Source: an uncultured Coriobacteriaceae bacterium (GTDB taxonomy: Bacteria; Actinomycetota; Coriobacteriia; Coriobacteriales; Atopobiaceae). From it: a stretch of 38,218 nucleotides of DNA. The notes below the pieces were generated by a model. It had not been told where the DNA came from, ran no database searches, and was given only the letters and a program-made list of their open reading frames with translations. Within the stretch, counting starts at the first letter, position 1; every line of letters starts with the position of its first letter. Position numbers and translations under genes: made by a program. Positions 1-8,500 of the stretch are shown piece after piece. The stretch is taken from positions 1 through 38,218 of the forward strand of contig CACXDP010000088.1 of the NCBI GenBank assembly GCA_902766445.1, read 5' to 3'.

Positions 1-27
1 CACAGGAGCAAAAAGAAGCCCTTTAGA

Positions 28-67
28 TATAATGAGTTATTGATTCAATGGGACTCTGTGATAGACT
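28..67 (+). promoter_or_regulatory. Candidate promoter region of the RiPP precursor gene
   Basis: A perfect TATAAT lies at 28-33, but no good -35 lies 16-18 bases before it. A second candidate pair is TTGATT (40-45) and TAGACT (62-67) with a 16-base spacer. A 7-bp hairpin (86-92 with 99-105) sits just before the Shine-Dalgarno GGAAGGAG (111-118) and could affect translation. The transcription start is not determined; both promoter calls are by eye. Confidence 0.4.
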
Positions 68-124
68 ACCATAAGTTCTAGCGAACGACGGCAGACGGGC
101 CGTCGCTACGGGAAGGAGCAAGAC

Positions 125-343
125 ATGGAAATGCCGAACATGGACCAGATACCCAAAGAGTTCAAGGATCTGGTAACACCTGAGCTGCTGGAGCAGGCGA
201 AGCAGTGCGAGACCCAGGAAGAGGCTATCGCTATGCTTACAAAAAGCGGCGTAGAGATTCCGGACGAAGTATTGGATAATGTGGCCGGCGGCTACTGGGG
301 TGGCGGCGGTGGCGGCTGCAACTGCGACTGGTATCACTTCTAG
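125..343 (+). CDS. RiPP precursor peptide with Nif11-like double-glycine leader
   Basis: This 72-residue peptide looks like a ribosomally made, post-translationally modified peptide precursor. Residues 1-56 form an acidic helical leader ending in LDNVAGG, with the pattern ELLEQAK...EEAIAML...GVEIPDEVLDNVAGG that is typical of Nif11-like leaders. Cleavage after Gly-Gly (55-56), as done by C39-type peptidases, would release a 16-residue core: Tyr57-Trp58, six glycines (59-64), Cys65-Asn-Cys67, then Asp-Trp-Tyr-His-Phe. Cys65 and Cys67 and the aromatic residues are the likely modification sites. The start at 125 has the Shine-Dalgarno GGAAGGAG at 111-118, six bases away. The radical SAM gene next door is convergent, not in the same operon. 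No peptidase or ABC exporter lies in the window; one may lie to the left. The leader call is by pattern; the final product class is unknown. Confidence 0.8.
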   Translation: MEMPNMDQIPKEFKDLVTPELLEQAKQCETQEEAIAMLTKSGVEIPDEVLDNVAGGYWGGGGGGCNCDWYHF

Positions 344-352
344 GATGTTTAG

Positions 353-378
353 CGAGAGGCGCTGTGCAGCGCCTCTCG
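353..378. terminator. Perfect 11-bp hairpin downstream of the precursor gene
   Basis: 353-363 pairs perfectly with 368-378 around a four-base loop. No T-run follows on either strand. It lies 10 bases after the precursor stop and could protect the 3' end of the short mRNA or support termination of the convergent maturase transcript. Confidence 0.5.
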
Positions 379-397
379 TGCGATCATAGAGATGCGC

Positions 398-430
398 GAC
401 CCGCTGGCAATGCTAGCGGGTCTCTTTTTT
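398..430 (+). terminator. Intrinsic terminator of the precursor gene, overlapping the maturase stop codon
   Basis: 398-405 pairs with 415-422 (8 bp, extendable inward with a G-T pair) and is followed by TCTTTTTT at 423-430, a good rho-independent terminator reading rightward. The stop codon of the convergent radical SAM gene (413-415) lies inside the stem, so the two 3' ends overlap. Confidence 0.8.
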
Positions 431-1765
431 CGCATGCGTCTGTGCGTAGAGGGCCCTCACGAACGTCTGAGGGTCGTCTTTGTATGCAACGCACGCCTTG
501 GACTCGAAGAGACGCCGATACGGACAGCCACCTGCGCATAAGGGAAGCCACACGCAGTTCAGGCACTCCGTATCGGACGTCGGCTGTGCCGTGTTGAGGA
601 ATTTCGTGAGATTGTTTGGGGAGGATGCCGTCGCTATGGGGTCGGCGGGGTTCCAGTCGTGTGCGGTGCCAAACGACAATGCGGGCTTATCGACGGCCTC
701 CCAACACTTATGAAGCCTGCCCTGCTCGTCGATACCCACGTCCCACAACGAGTGGGCACCGCAGAAGCTGCCGCGCGCGGGACCGAAGTGCCGCACCCGC
801 TGAAACACCAACAAGTCTCCCATGTCCGCGCCACGCACGAGGTCCACCTGATGGCCACGCCTGCCGGCGGCGGCATTGTCGCGTACGAGCGCCGGGAAGC
901 ACGCGATGTCGTTGCCCGACGCGCGCGCCACACGCTCCATGAATGCCCTGAGGTCGTCGAACTCACAACGGTTATTCTCGTACACGTTGCAGCGCACGTG
1001 GACGTGGAACCCCAGCTTGTTGTCCCGTAAGTTCGCAACGATGCGGTCGAAGGTGGGGCTGCCGTCTGCAAGGCGTCGCGTCGCTTCGTGCGTGGCCCCG
1101 ATACCGTCAACGGTTACCTGGGCGTGTTGGACCTTAGCCTCCGCGAGCATGTCTGCGACTTCCTGCGTGAGCAGGTAGCCGTTGGTGATGATGTTTGCGT
1201 TGTACGTGCCGCCACGCTGCTCAACTAATGAGATGAGACGCGACGAGAGCGACTCGATGACGCGGGGCGCCAGTAGCGGCTCTCCGCCGAACCACGTGAC
1301 GCTGAGCTTTTTGGCGCCAGAGGCGTCCAACATGCGTTGCGCCAAGGACACGACGTCGTCCTGGACCTGCAAGCTCATCTTCTTGCCGTGGTGCGTAGAG
1401 AAGCAATACGGGCAGTCGAAGTTGCAGCCCATGGTGGGGCAGATGGTGAGCGAGACTCCATGCGGAATGGCGCAAGCAGCCCTGCCCAGCGTTTGGAGTG
1501 CGGCTCGCTCGTCAAAGTTCACCACAAGCCCGCGTTGCACGAAGCGCGTGACAAAGGGGTGATCGCATGGCAGGTCATCGGCCTCGGCGAGAAGGGCCCA
1601 CTCCAGCGGCGAGCACATGCCGCAGGTGCCCCTAAAGAGGTTGGCGACGGCGATGCCCTGAGTGCCGGGCACGGTCGTCCAAATGAGGTAGCGCGACACG
1701 TGCCACCCGGCCTCACCAGCGGTTCCGTGGCGTTTCTCGATTTGGTCGCCCTGCCCGCACATCAT
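413..1765 (-). CDS. Radical SAM/SPASM peptide maturase
   Basis: About 450 residues. The radical SAM 4Fe-4S motif is CNFDCPYC (CX3CX2C), followed by a GGEP-type motif (FGGEPLL) that contacts SAM. The C-terminal SPASM domain is complete: an upstream Cys in SFCGAH, a Cys in HKCWE, then CX2CX5CX3C (CLNCVWLPLCAGGC) and a final Cys in KACVAY, enough for two auxiliary clusters. The N-terminal ~100 residues resemble the variable front part of RiPP maturases. In this superfamily such enzymes form thioether, carbon-carbon or carbon-oxygen crosslinks on peptides; the reaction here is unknown. I chose ATG at 1765 (a second ATG at 1762) because AGGGAGGAAGG lies just upstream (1775-1785); a longer reading frame to 1849 has no such site. 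The likely substrate is the adjacent Nif11-leader peptide. Confidence 0.88.
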   Translation of the reverse strand: MMCGQGDQIEKRHGTAGEAGWHVSRYLIWTTVPGTQGIAVANLFRGTCGMCSPLEWALLAEADDLPCDHPFVTRFVQRGLVVNFDERAALQTLGRAACAIPHGVSLTICPTMGCNFDCPYCFSTHHGKKMSLQVQDDVVSLAQRMLDASGAKKLSVTWFGGEPLLAPRVIESLSSRLISLVEQRGGTYNANIITNGYLLTQEVADMLAEAKVQHAQVTVDGIGATHEATRRLADGSPTFDRIVANLRDNKLGFHVHVRCNVYENNRCEFDDLRAFMERVARASGNDIACFPALVRDNAAAGRRGHQVDLVRGADMGDLLVFQRVRHFGPARGSFCGAHSLWDVGIDEQGRLHKCWEAVDKPALSFGTAHDWNPADPIATASSPNNLTKFLNTAQPTSDTECLNCVWLPLCAGGCPYRRLFESKACVAYKDDPQTFVRALYAQTHAKKETR

Positions 1766-1817
1766 CTCGTCGTTCCTTCCTCCCTGTAATCCTGGACGAG
1801 CACTAAAAGACTTTCCA

Positions 1818-1829
1818 TATGCTAGCATA
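1818..1829. promoter_or_regulatory. 12-bp perfect palindrome between two divergent RiPP-locus genes
   Basis: TATGCTAGCATA is its own reverse complement and sits in the 98-base gap between the maturase (start 1765, minus) and the next gene (start 1864, plus). Its halves resemble -10 elements on both strands (TATGCT, TAGCAT), so it could be an operator or paired -10 boxes. No convincing -35 box was found on either side. Confidence 0.4.
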
Positions 1830-1863
1830 GGCCACCGAGTCCCTTGCAACCGAGGAGCACGCC

Positions 1864-2874
1864 ATGCCTATTCCAGACCAGATGGATATGTTTGACCTGC
1901 TGTATACGCTTGCCGCCGCCGACGGGAGAGACGAGGCGTTGCTGGGAGGGCGGCGCGAGCAGCTTAGGTCGCTGTACGAACGCACGCTCATCGGTGGCGC
2001 CCGGCCGCAGCTCTACCTTGAGTTTCCGCTGCTTGGTGGACCCTGCTACGACTTTCTCTCGGTGATTGAGAGGGTGGAGCCGGGCGCCACATTTGCTCCC
2101 GGGGCGGGTTATGGGTATCAGAAGGCCTTCGATTGGTTCAGCACCGTTTGCGAGGACAAGGGCGTGAGCATGGGTTTCGAGCTTGACCTCTCGACGGGAG
2201 AACGGGAGCGTGCGGGCATCTACCTGCAGCAACGCCATCGCTCGGAGCTGGTCGAGCCCTTCTTGGCAAGCGTCAGCGAAGTGTGGCGCTATCCTGCATA
2301 CAAAAACGTCCAAGAAGCGATGCCCGAGGGATGGCCTCCCGCCTATGTTGCCCTTTTTCCCGGTAGGAAGGACTCGCCCACGCGCATAGGTGGATACATG
2401 ACGCATGACGAGCAGCACAGATGTGCCGAGGATCCCACGCACATGGGCGACTGCTTGCATCGCATTGGGTTCGATTCCTTTGACGAGCAGATGCTTGCTC
2501 GCTGCTCGTACCTTATGGGCATGGCGCCTGGTATAGATGTGCAGTTTGACATCATGGAAGACGGGTCCTTGGGCGACACCTTTGGCCTTGCTCTTTCTTT
2601 CAACGAGCTGAGGCCGCGAGCGGCGCGCGAACAGATGGAGAAAGGCGTTGGCCAGCGAATCATGTCCACACTGCAACAGTGGGGCCTTGCCGATGACCGA
2701 TGGCGCCTCCTGAGCAACGTCTCGTTCGCAAGGATGTACCCCTACGTGCGAGAGGACGGGACGACGGGACATCTGGGCTTATGCACACTGCTGAATTATG
2801 TCAAAGTAAAGTTTAGGAACGCACAGATGCTGCCGGCGAAGTTCTACTTGCTCTTGGCGGCTTTCGAGCTGTAG
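1864..2874 (+). CDS. Unknown protein, possible ABBA-fold (PT-barrel) peptide prenyltransferase
   Basis: This 336-residue soluble protein has no signal peptide or membrane segment. I do not recognise it with certainty. It contains recurring helix-then-strand-pair units: around residues 98-120 (GFELDLSTG then AGIYLQ), 222-246 (VQFDIMEDG then FGLALSF) and the C-terminus (GLCTLLNYVKVKF then PAKFYLLLAAF). This alternation, and the ending of the form VKVKF-x-PAKFYLL, recalls ABBA-type aromatic prenyltransferases such as the cyanobactin LynF/TruF/PatF group. That is a fold-level inference from memory without alignment. The context fits: it is divergent from a radical SAM maturase and near a precursor with Trp, Tyr and Cys in its core. 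Start at 1864 follows GAGGAG at 1852-1857. Alternative: an unrelated conserved hypothetical. Confidence 0.6.
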   Translation: MPIPDQMDMFDLLYTLAAADGRDEALLGGRREQLRSLYERTLIGGARPQLYLEFPLLGGPCYDFLSVIERVEPGATFAPGAGYGYQKAFDWFSTVCEDKGVSMGFELDLSTGERERAGIYLQQRHRSELVEPFLASVSEVWRYPAYKNVQEAMPEGWPPAYVALFPGRKDSPTRIGGYMTHDEQHRCAEDPTHMGDCLHRIGFDSFDEQMLARCSYLMGMAPGIDVQFDIMEDGSLGDTFGLALSFNELRPRAAREQMEKGVGQRIMSTLQQWGLADDRWRLLSNVSFARMYPYVREDGTTGHLGLCTLLNYVKVKFRNAQMLPAKFYLLLAAFEL

Positions 2875-2929
2875 GGAGTCACCGGGTCGGCGATGTTGCG
2901 TCCACCCGCCATTATTCGAGCAACAATGC

Positions 2930-2970
2930 ATCTCTAAGCATTTTATGCGGATAGAGATGTAGAATCTCTA
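2930..2970 (+). promoter_or_regulatory. Three copies of ATCTCTA upstream of the first hybrid kinase
   Basis: ATCTCTA occurs at 2930-2936 and 2964-2970, and its reverse complement TAGAGAT at 2952-2958. The last two form a 7-bp stem with a five-base loop; the first and second could pair instead. A TAGAAT (-10-like) lies in the loop at 2960-2965. This could be an operator or a pair of alternative hairpins in the leader. Confidence 0.35.
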
Positions 2971-2999
2971 GTATGGTCATTCATACGGAGGAGCGCCCA

Positions 3000-5435
3000 A
3001 TGTTCAGCAAGCACTTCGTCTTAAACGAGCAGAGCCTGTCGGTCATCGAGCAGCTCGGCGCACATATGCCGGGAGGCTTCTTCATCTACAAAGCCGATGA
3101 TGATGGAGAGCTCCTGTATGCAAACGATGCTGTCTGTCGTATCTTTGGCTGCGAGAACCTCGAGGAGCTCAAAGCGCTCACCGGTTTCACGTTCCGCGGG
3201 ATGGTCTTCGTCGACGATTATGAATGGGTGTCGGACGCCATCACGGACCAGCTCAACGAGACTCGCTATGCCCTTGACCACATCGAATACCGCATTGTTC
3301 GCAAGGACGGCGAGGTTCGATGGATCGATGACTATGGGCACTTCGTGGAGTCCGACGTCTACAAGGGGCTGTACTACGTCTTCATCTCGGACGTCACCGA
3401 CAAGCGCCGGAAGGCAGATAACGACAAGGCTCTTCGTTCAGCCGTAATCGAGGCCTTGACGCGCGTCTACGACTCGGTATGGCTCATCGACGACATACCA
3501 ACTCAGCACTTTCAGCTGTACCGCGTCGACGAGAATCTTTCACACCTTCTGCCTGCCAACCAGGCAATCAAGATTGACCGCTTCTCTGATGCGTTTGCCT
3601 TCTATTCAAATCTGGTGCTCGAAGAGGATCGGCAGGGATTTCTTGAGGCCGTCACGCCGGAGGAGATCGTGCGCAACACTGAGGAACGAATCATATACTC
3701 CGTTCCCTTCCGACGCGTCTTCGAGACGGGCATACGATACTACCGCCTGGAGTTCGCCAAGCTCGACCTCGGAAACGGTAAGACCGGTATCGTCACCGGC
3801 TTCAAAGACGTTGATGACGAGGTGCGCCGCGAGCAGCAGATACAGCAGGCCCTAAGAGACGCCGTTGATGCTGCCAACGCTTCCAGTAAGGCAAAGAGCG
3901 ACTTCCTCTCAAACATGAGCCACGACATCCGTACGCCCATGAACGGCATCATAGGTATGACGACCATCGCCATCAATAGCTTGGACGACCGCGAAAAAGT
4001 GGCCGACTGTCTGCGAAAGATTACGGAGTCCTCGAATCATCTCCTCTCCCTCATCAACGAGTTCCTGGACATGAACAAGATCGAATCGGGAAAGATTGAG
4101 CTCATGGAGGAGGAGTTCGACCTGGCTGAGCTTATTGACGGCATGCTCGCCATGACTCGATCCCAGATTCAGGCGCACAACCATACCTTCCGAATGGATA
4201 TCGTAGGCGTCCAACACGAGCGCGTCATCGGCGACAACCGCAGACTCCAACAGGTCTTCATCAACATCATGGGCAATGCCATCAAGTATACGCCCGATGG
4301 GGGCAAGATCTCGCTGTGTGTCGTGGAGACCCCAACCAAGGCGCACGACTTCGGCCATTACCAGTTCATCTTTGAAGATAACGGCTATGGCATGACCGAG
4401 GAGTTCCAGAAGCACTTGTTTGAACCCTTCGCGCGAGCCAATGACAAGAGGACGGTTGGCATCCAAGGCACGGGTCTCGGCATGACCATCACCCGCAATA
4501 TCGTTCGTATGATGGGAGGCGACATCGCGGTCGAGAGTACCTATGGGGTGGGTTCCAAGTTTACGGTGAGCGTGTACCTCAAACTTCAGGAGACTGAGGA
4601 CATCGACTACGACAGCTTCCTCAACCTCCGAGTGCTCGTCGTTGATGATGATCCCGCCTGCTGCGAGTCGACGTGCGGCGTCCTCAACGACATGGGCATG
4701 AACAGCGAGTGGGTGCTCTCAGGCAAGGCGGCCGTGGATCGCGTGAGGACGCGCTGCGAGCAGGGGAGGGGCTTCTTTGCCATCATCATCGACTGGAAGA
4801 TACCCGACCAAGGTGGGATTGAGACCACTAGGCAGATTCGCCAGATTGTGGGTGATGACGTACCCATCGTCATATTCTCCGCCTACGACTTGAGCGAGAT
4901 CGAGTCGGAGGCCAGGGAGGCTGGCGCAGACTCGTTCATGAGCAAGCCCCTATTCCGCACGAAGCTTGCGACGCTGTTTGACTCGCTTGTCAACAAGCAG
5001 TCCGCGGCTCTTGATTCGGACGCGGCGCTGCACGACCTCGAGGAGCTCAATCTCGATGGTTACCGAATCCTACTGGCCGAAGACCAGGAGATCAACGCGG
5101 AGATAGCGAGGGATTTCTTGGAGATGACCGGACTAGAGGTGGACTGGGCGAAGGACGGCTCCGAGGCAGTCAGGATGTTTGAGGCTTCCCCCGACGGGTA
5201 CTACGCCATGATCTTGTCGGACATCCGCATGCCTGTCATGGACGGATACGAGGCGACGAAGACCATCAGGGCCATGGATCGAGCGTATGCCAAAGACATT
5301 CCCATCGTCGCCATGTCAGCCAACGCCTTTACCGAGGACGTTATGAGTAGCAAGAAAGCCGGCATGAATGACCACATCGCGAAGCCCATCGACATCGAAG
5401 CGTTGGCTCAGGTACTCTCCAAGTACGTGCGGTGA
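3000..5435 (+). CDS. Cytoplasmic PAS hybrid histidine kinase with two receiver domains
   Basis: 811 residues with no membrane segment. Order: PAS domain (about 15-125, beginning GGFFIYKADDDGELLYAN), a divergent second PAS-like region (about 145-275), a short coiled coil, HisKA with SNMSHDIRTP (phosphoacceptor His308), HATPase with N box (GNAIKYTPDGG) and G boxes (DNGYGM, GTGLGM), then receiver 1 (DDD acidic pocket, phosphoacceptor Asp598 in IIIDWKIP) and receiver 2 (phosphoacceptor Asp741 in LSDIRMP). Receiver 1 lacks the usual MP after Asp-x-x. No output or HPt domain is present, so phosphate would pass to a partner. I chose ATG at 3000 because GGAGGAG (2987-2993) lies six bases before it; an in-frame ATG at 2973 has no ribosome binding site. 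The signal sensed is unknown. A second, similar kinase follows. Confidence 0.9.
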   Translation: MFSKHFVLNEQSLSVIEQLGAHMPGGFFIYKADDDGELLYANDAVCRIFGCENLEELKALTGFTFRGMVFVDDYEWVSDAITDQLNETRYALDHIEYRIVRKDGEVRWIDDYGHFVESDVYKGLYYVFISDVTDKRRKADNDKALRSAVIEALTRVYDSVWLIDDIPTQHFQLYRVDENLSHLLPANQAIKIDRFSDAFAFYSNLVLEEDRQGFLEAVTPEEIVRNTEERIIYSVPFRRVFETGIRYYRLEFAKLDLGNGKTGIVTGFKDVDDEVRREQQIQQALRDAVDAANASSKAKSDFLSNMSHDIRTPMNGIIGMTTIAINSLDDREKVADCLRKITESSNHLLSLINEFLDMNKIESGKIELMEEEFDLAELIDGMLAMTRSQIQAHNHTFRMDIVGVQHERVIGDNRRLQQVFINIMGNAIKYTPDGGKISLCVVETPTKAHDFGHYQFIFEDNGYGMTEEFQKHLFEPFARANDKRTVGIQGTGLGMTITRNIVRMMGGDIAVESTYGVGSKFTVSVYLKLQETEDIDYDSFLNLRVLVVDDDPACCESTCGVLNDMGMNSEWVLSGKAAVDRVRTRCEQGRGFFAIIIDWKIPDQGGIETTRQIRQIVGDDVPIVIFSAYDLSEIESEAREAGADSFMSKPLFRTKLATLFDSLVNKQSAALDSDAALHDLEELNLDGYRILLAEDQEINAEIARDFLEMTGLEVDWAKDGSEAVRMFEASPDGYYAMILSDIRMPVMDGYEATKTIRAMDRAYAKDIPIVAMSANAFTEDVMSSKKAGMNDHIAKPIDIEALAQVLSKYVR

Positions 5436-5554
5436 GCGCTGGGCGAGCCGCACCATGACAGCGAAGCAACGATAGCCAGACATTAGGAATGCAAAACCGT
5501 CCCAGCAAGGGCGTATACTTGCCGGGATTAGCGATAGCGTGAAGGGGAGGGCTC

Positions 5555-8500
5555 ATGAGAGGCAAAAGCGCGGGCCGAAGCAGCACGACGATTGTGGCAA
5601 TCGTGGGTGGCATCATCGTAGTTGCCCTATTCCTACTGGGAACCATATGGTCGGGCCGACGGGCGGCGGACGACACCAACGAAGCCGTTCATTCCGTGAG
5701 CCTGCTCTACCTTGACGAGCTCGCCGGACGACGCGAGCAGGTCGTTGCCTCTAACCTCCAAAACAAGATTGACGTCATACAGGTCGCCATCGAGCTCATG
5801 ACGAGTGAGGACTTAAGCGACCTCAAGCACCTGCAAGCTTATCAGATCCGCATGAAACGACTCTACAATCTCGATCGATTCGCCTTCGTCGATGAGAACG
5901 GCCTCATCTATACGGCCCTCGGTCCGCAGACGAACATCGATGACTATCAGTTCGATCATGTCACGCTTACTGAGCCTGAAATCTCGATTCTCAATCTACG
6001 GTCTACGGAAAAGAAGGTCATCATCGCAGTTCCCGTGAGCATCGCCTTCGAGGGGCATACGCTGAACGTCTGCTTCATGGAAATCGACATGAAGGAAATG
6101 CTCTCGGGTGTCTCGATGGAGTCAAGCGAAGGGGATGCCACCTTCTGCAACATCTATACCACTGATGGCATCGCGTTGAGCGACACGGTGCTCGGCGGTC
6201 TCGCTGACGAGGACAACCTCATCGAGGCCATGGAGCATGCCCAGTTCGAGGGTGACTACAGCTATGATCGTTTTATCCACGAGTTTAGTTCGCTGAAACG
6301 CGGCGTCGTCACCTTTACCTATGACGGCATTCAGGAGACGCTAAGCTATGTGCCAATAGAGGGCACAGACTGGCTGCTTACCTACCTCATTCGCGAAAGC
6401 GTCATCAGCGAGCAGATAGGCTCTGTGACAAATGGCATCATTGCGCGCAATCTCGTTCAGACCGCGCTTACGGTCGCGGCAATCGTCGTGCTATTTGCCT
6501 TCATCGTCTTGCAGACCCGTCAAAGCGCGCGGCTTCTCCTCGAGAAGGAGACTGCCGAGGCAGAGAACCGCGCACGCAACCAGGAGCTTGAGCAGCGCCT
6601 GCTTCTTCAGGAACAGCTGCTCGAGGAACGACGAAGCTCCGAGGAGCAGGACAAGCTCATCTCAGCCCTATCCTCGGACTACTGGAGTGTCTACTACATA
6701 GACCTTGACGCCGATGATGGCGTGTGTTACCAATCGCATGCCGACCTCGAGCATGGTTTGGCAGAGGGCGAGCACTTCTCCTACCATGACGCGGTAACCG
6801 CATATGCGAATGCCTACGTTTGTGAGGCGTATCGTAAAGACTTCTTGGACTTCGTGGATCCCGAGTCCGTGCGAAAAGGCCTGAGCGACAGTCGTGTCAT
6901 CTCCTATCGTTACATGGTCTCCCGACACGGACGTGAGACCTACGAAATGGCTCGCATCGCCGGCGTGCGACACCCCGAGGATCGTGATGACCATCTCGTG
7001 CATAGCGTCGGCGCTTGTTTCACGGATGTTGACGCCGAGACCCGTGCCCAGCTAGCGCAGAACCACGCGCTTGCCGATGCGCTCGAGGCTGCCGAGCGGG
7101 CTAACCAGGCAAAGACCGCATTCCTGTCGAACATGAGCCACGAGATTCGTACCCCGATGAACGCCATCATCGGCCTCGACAACATCGCTCTCAACGACCC
7201 CGAAACGCCCGAGGTTACGCGGGGCTATCTCGAAAAGATTGGCGATTCGGCCGAGCACCTGCTGTCCCTGATCAACGACATCCTCGACATGAGCCGCATT
7301 GAGTCGGGTCGCATGATGCTCAAGAACGAGGAGTTCTCGTTCTCGCGCCTGCTTGAGTCCATCAATACGATGTTCAGCGGCCAGTGTCAGGACAAGGGCC
7401 TCAGCTATCAGTGCCATATAAACGGCGAGGTGGACGGGGCATACATCGGCGACGAGATGAAGCTTCGCCAGGTTCTCATAAACATCCTGGGCAACGCAGT
7501 GAAGTTCACCCCCGAGGGCGGTGAGGTAGAACTTGAGCTGGAACGCACGGCGCGCTTTGACGGAAAGTCCACGCTGCGATTCGCGATTCGCGACACAGGC
7601 ATCGGCATGAGCACGGACTTCCTGCCGCACATCTTTGACACCTTTGCTCAAGAGGACTCGTCGAGCACGAACAAATACGGTAGCTCGGGTCTTGGACTCG
7701 CCATCACAAAGAACATCGTGGAGCTGATGAACGGCAACATCCACGTGACGAGCGTCAAGGGCGAAGGAACGACCTTCATCGTGACTGTTACACTGACGGA
7801 TTCACAGAAGGGGAGTCTGCTCGATGACGTCGAGATTGATCCTCATCAGATGAGCGTTCTTGTCGTGGACGACGATCCTGTTGCCTGCGAACATGCCAGA
7901 CTTGTGCTGCAGAGCGCGGGCATCGAGTCGGAGATTGCGGAGAGTGGTTACCTCGCCGTCGAGAAGGTGCGGCTGCGTCACGCACGTCGAGAGCCGTACA
8001 ACCTGATTCTCGTGGACTGGCAGATGCCGGATATGGACGGCGTGGAGACCACACGTCAGATTCGTGCCATCGTGGGCGACGAGTCGGCCATCATCATCCT
8101 CACGGCATATAAGTGGGACGATGTGCTGGAGGAGGCTATGCATGCGGGCGTGGACTGCTTCATTCCCAAGCCGCTCTTTGCCGCCACGGTGCTTGAGGAG
8201 TTCAGGTCGGCATTAATTCGTAAGGGCACGTTGGACATGGCGCAGGCTCACAAGGTAGAGCTCGAGGGCCGGCATGTCCTGCTTGCCGAGGACGTCGAGG
8301 TAAACGCGGAAATCATGGAGATGGTCCTCGAGATGCGTGGCATCAAGGCCGACATTGCCGAAAACGGACGCATAGCCGTCGAGAAGTTCGCCGAGGCTTC
8401 CGAAGGTCACTATGATGCGATACTCATGGACATGCGCATGCCAGAGATGGACGGTCTCGAGGCCGCGCGAACCATTCGCGCGATGGATCGAGCCGATGCA

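Noticed and set aside
23-337. Open frame on the minus strand opposite the precursor gene
   Set aside because: It is a shadow of the precursor and its leader; no ribosome site and no family pattern.
1822-2772. 316-residue open frame on the minus strand opposite the unknown RiPP-locus gene
   Set aside because: Reads in antisense to a gene with a good ribosome site; composition typical of GC-rich shadow frames.
2973-2999. Earlier start for the first sensor kinase
   Set aside because: The ATG at 2973 lacks a ribosome site, while ATG 3000 has GGAGGAG six bases before it.
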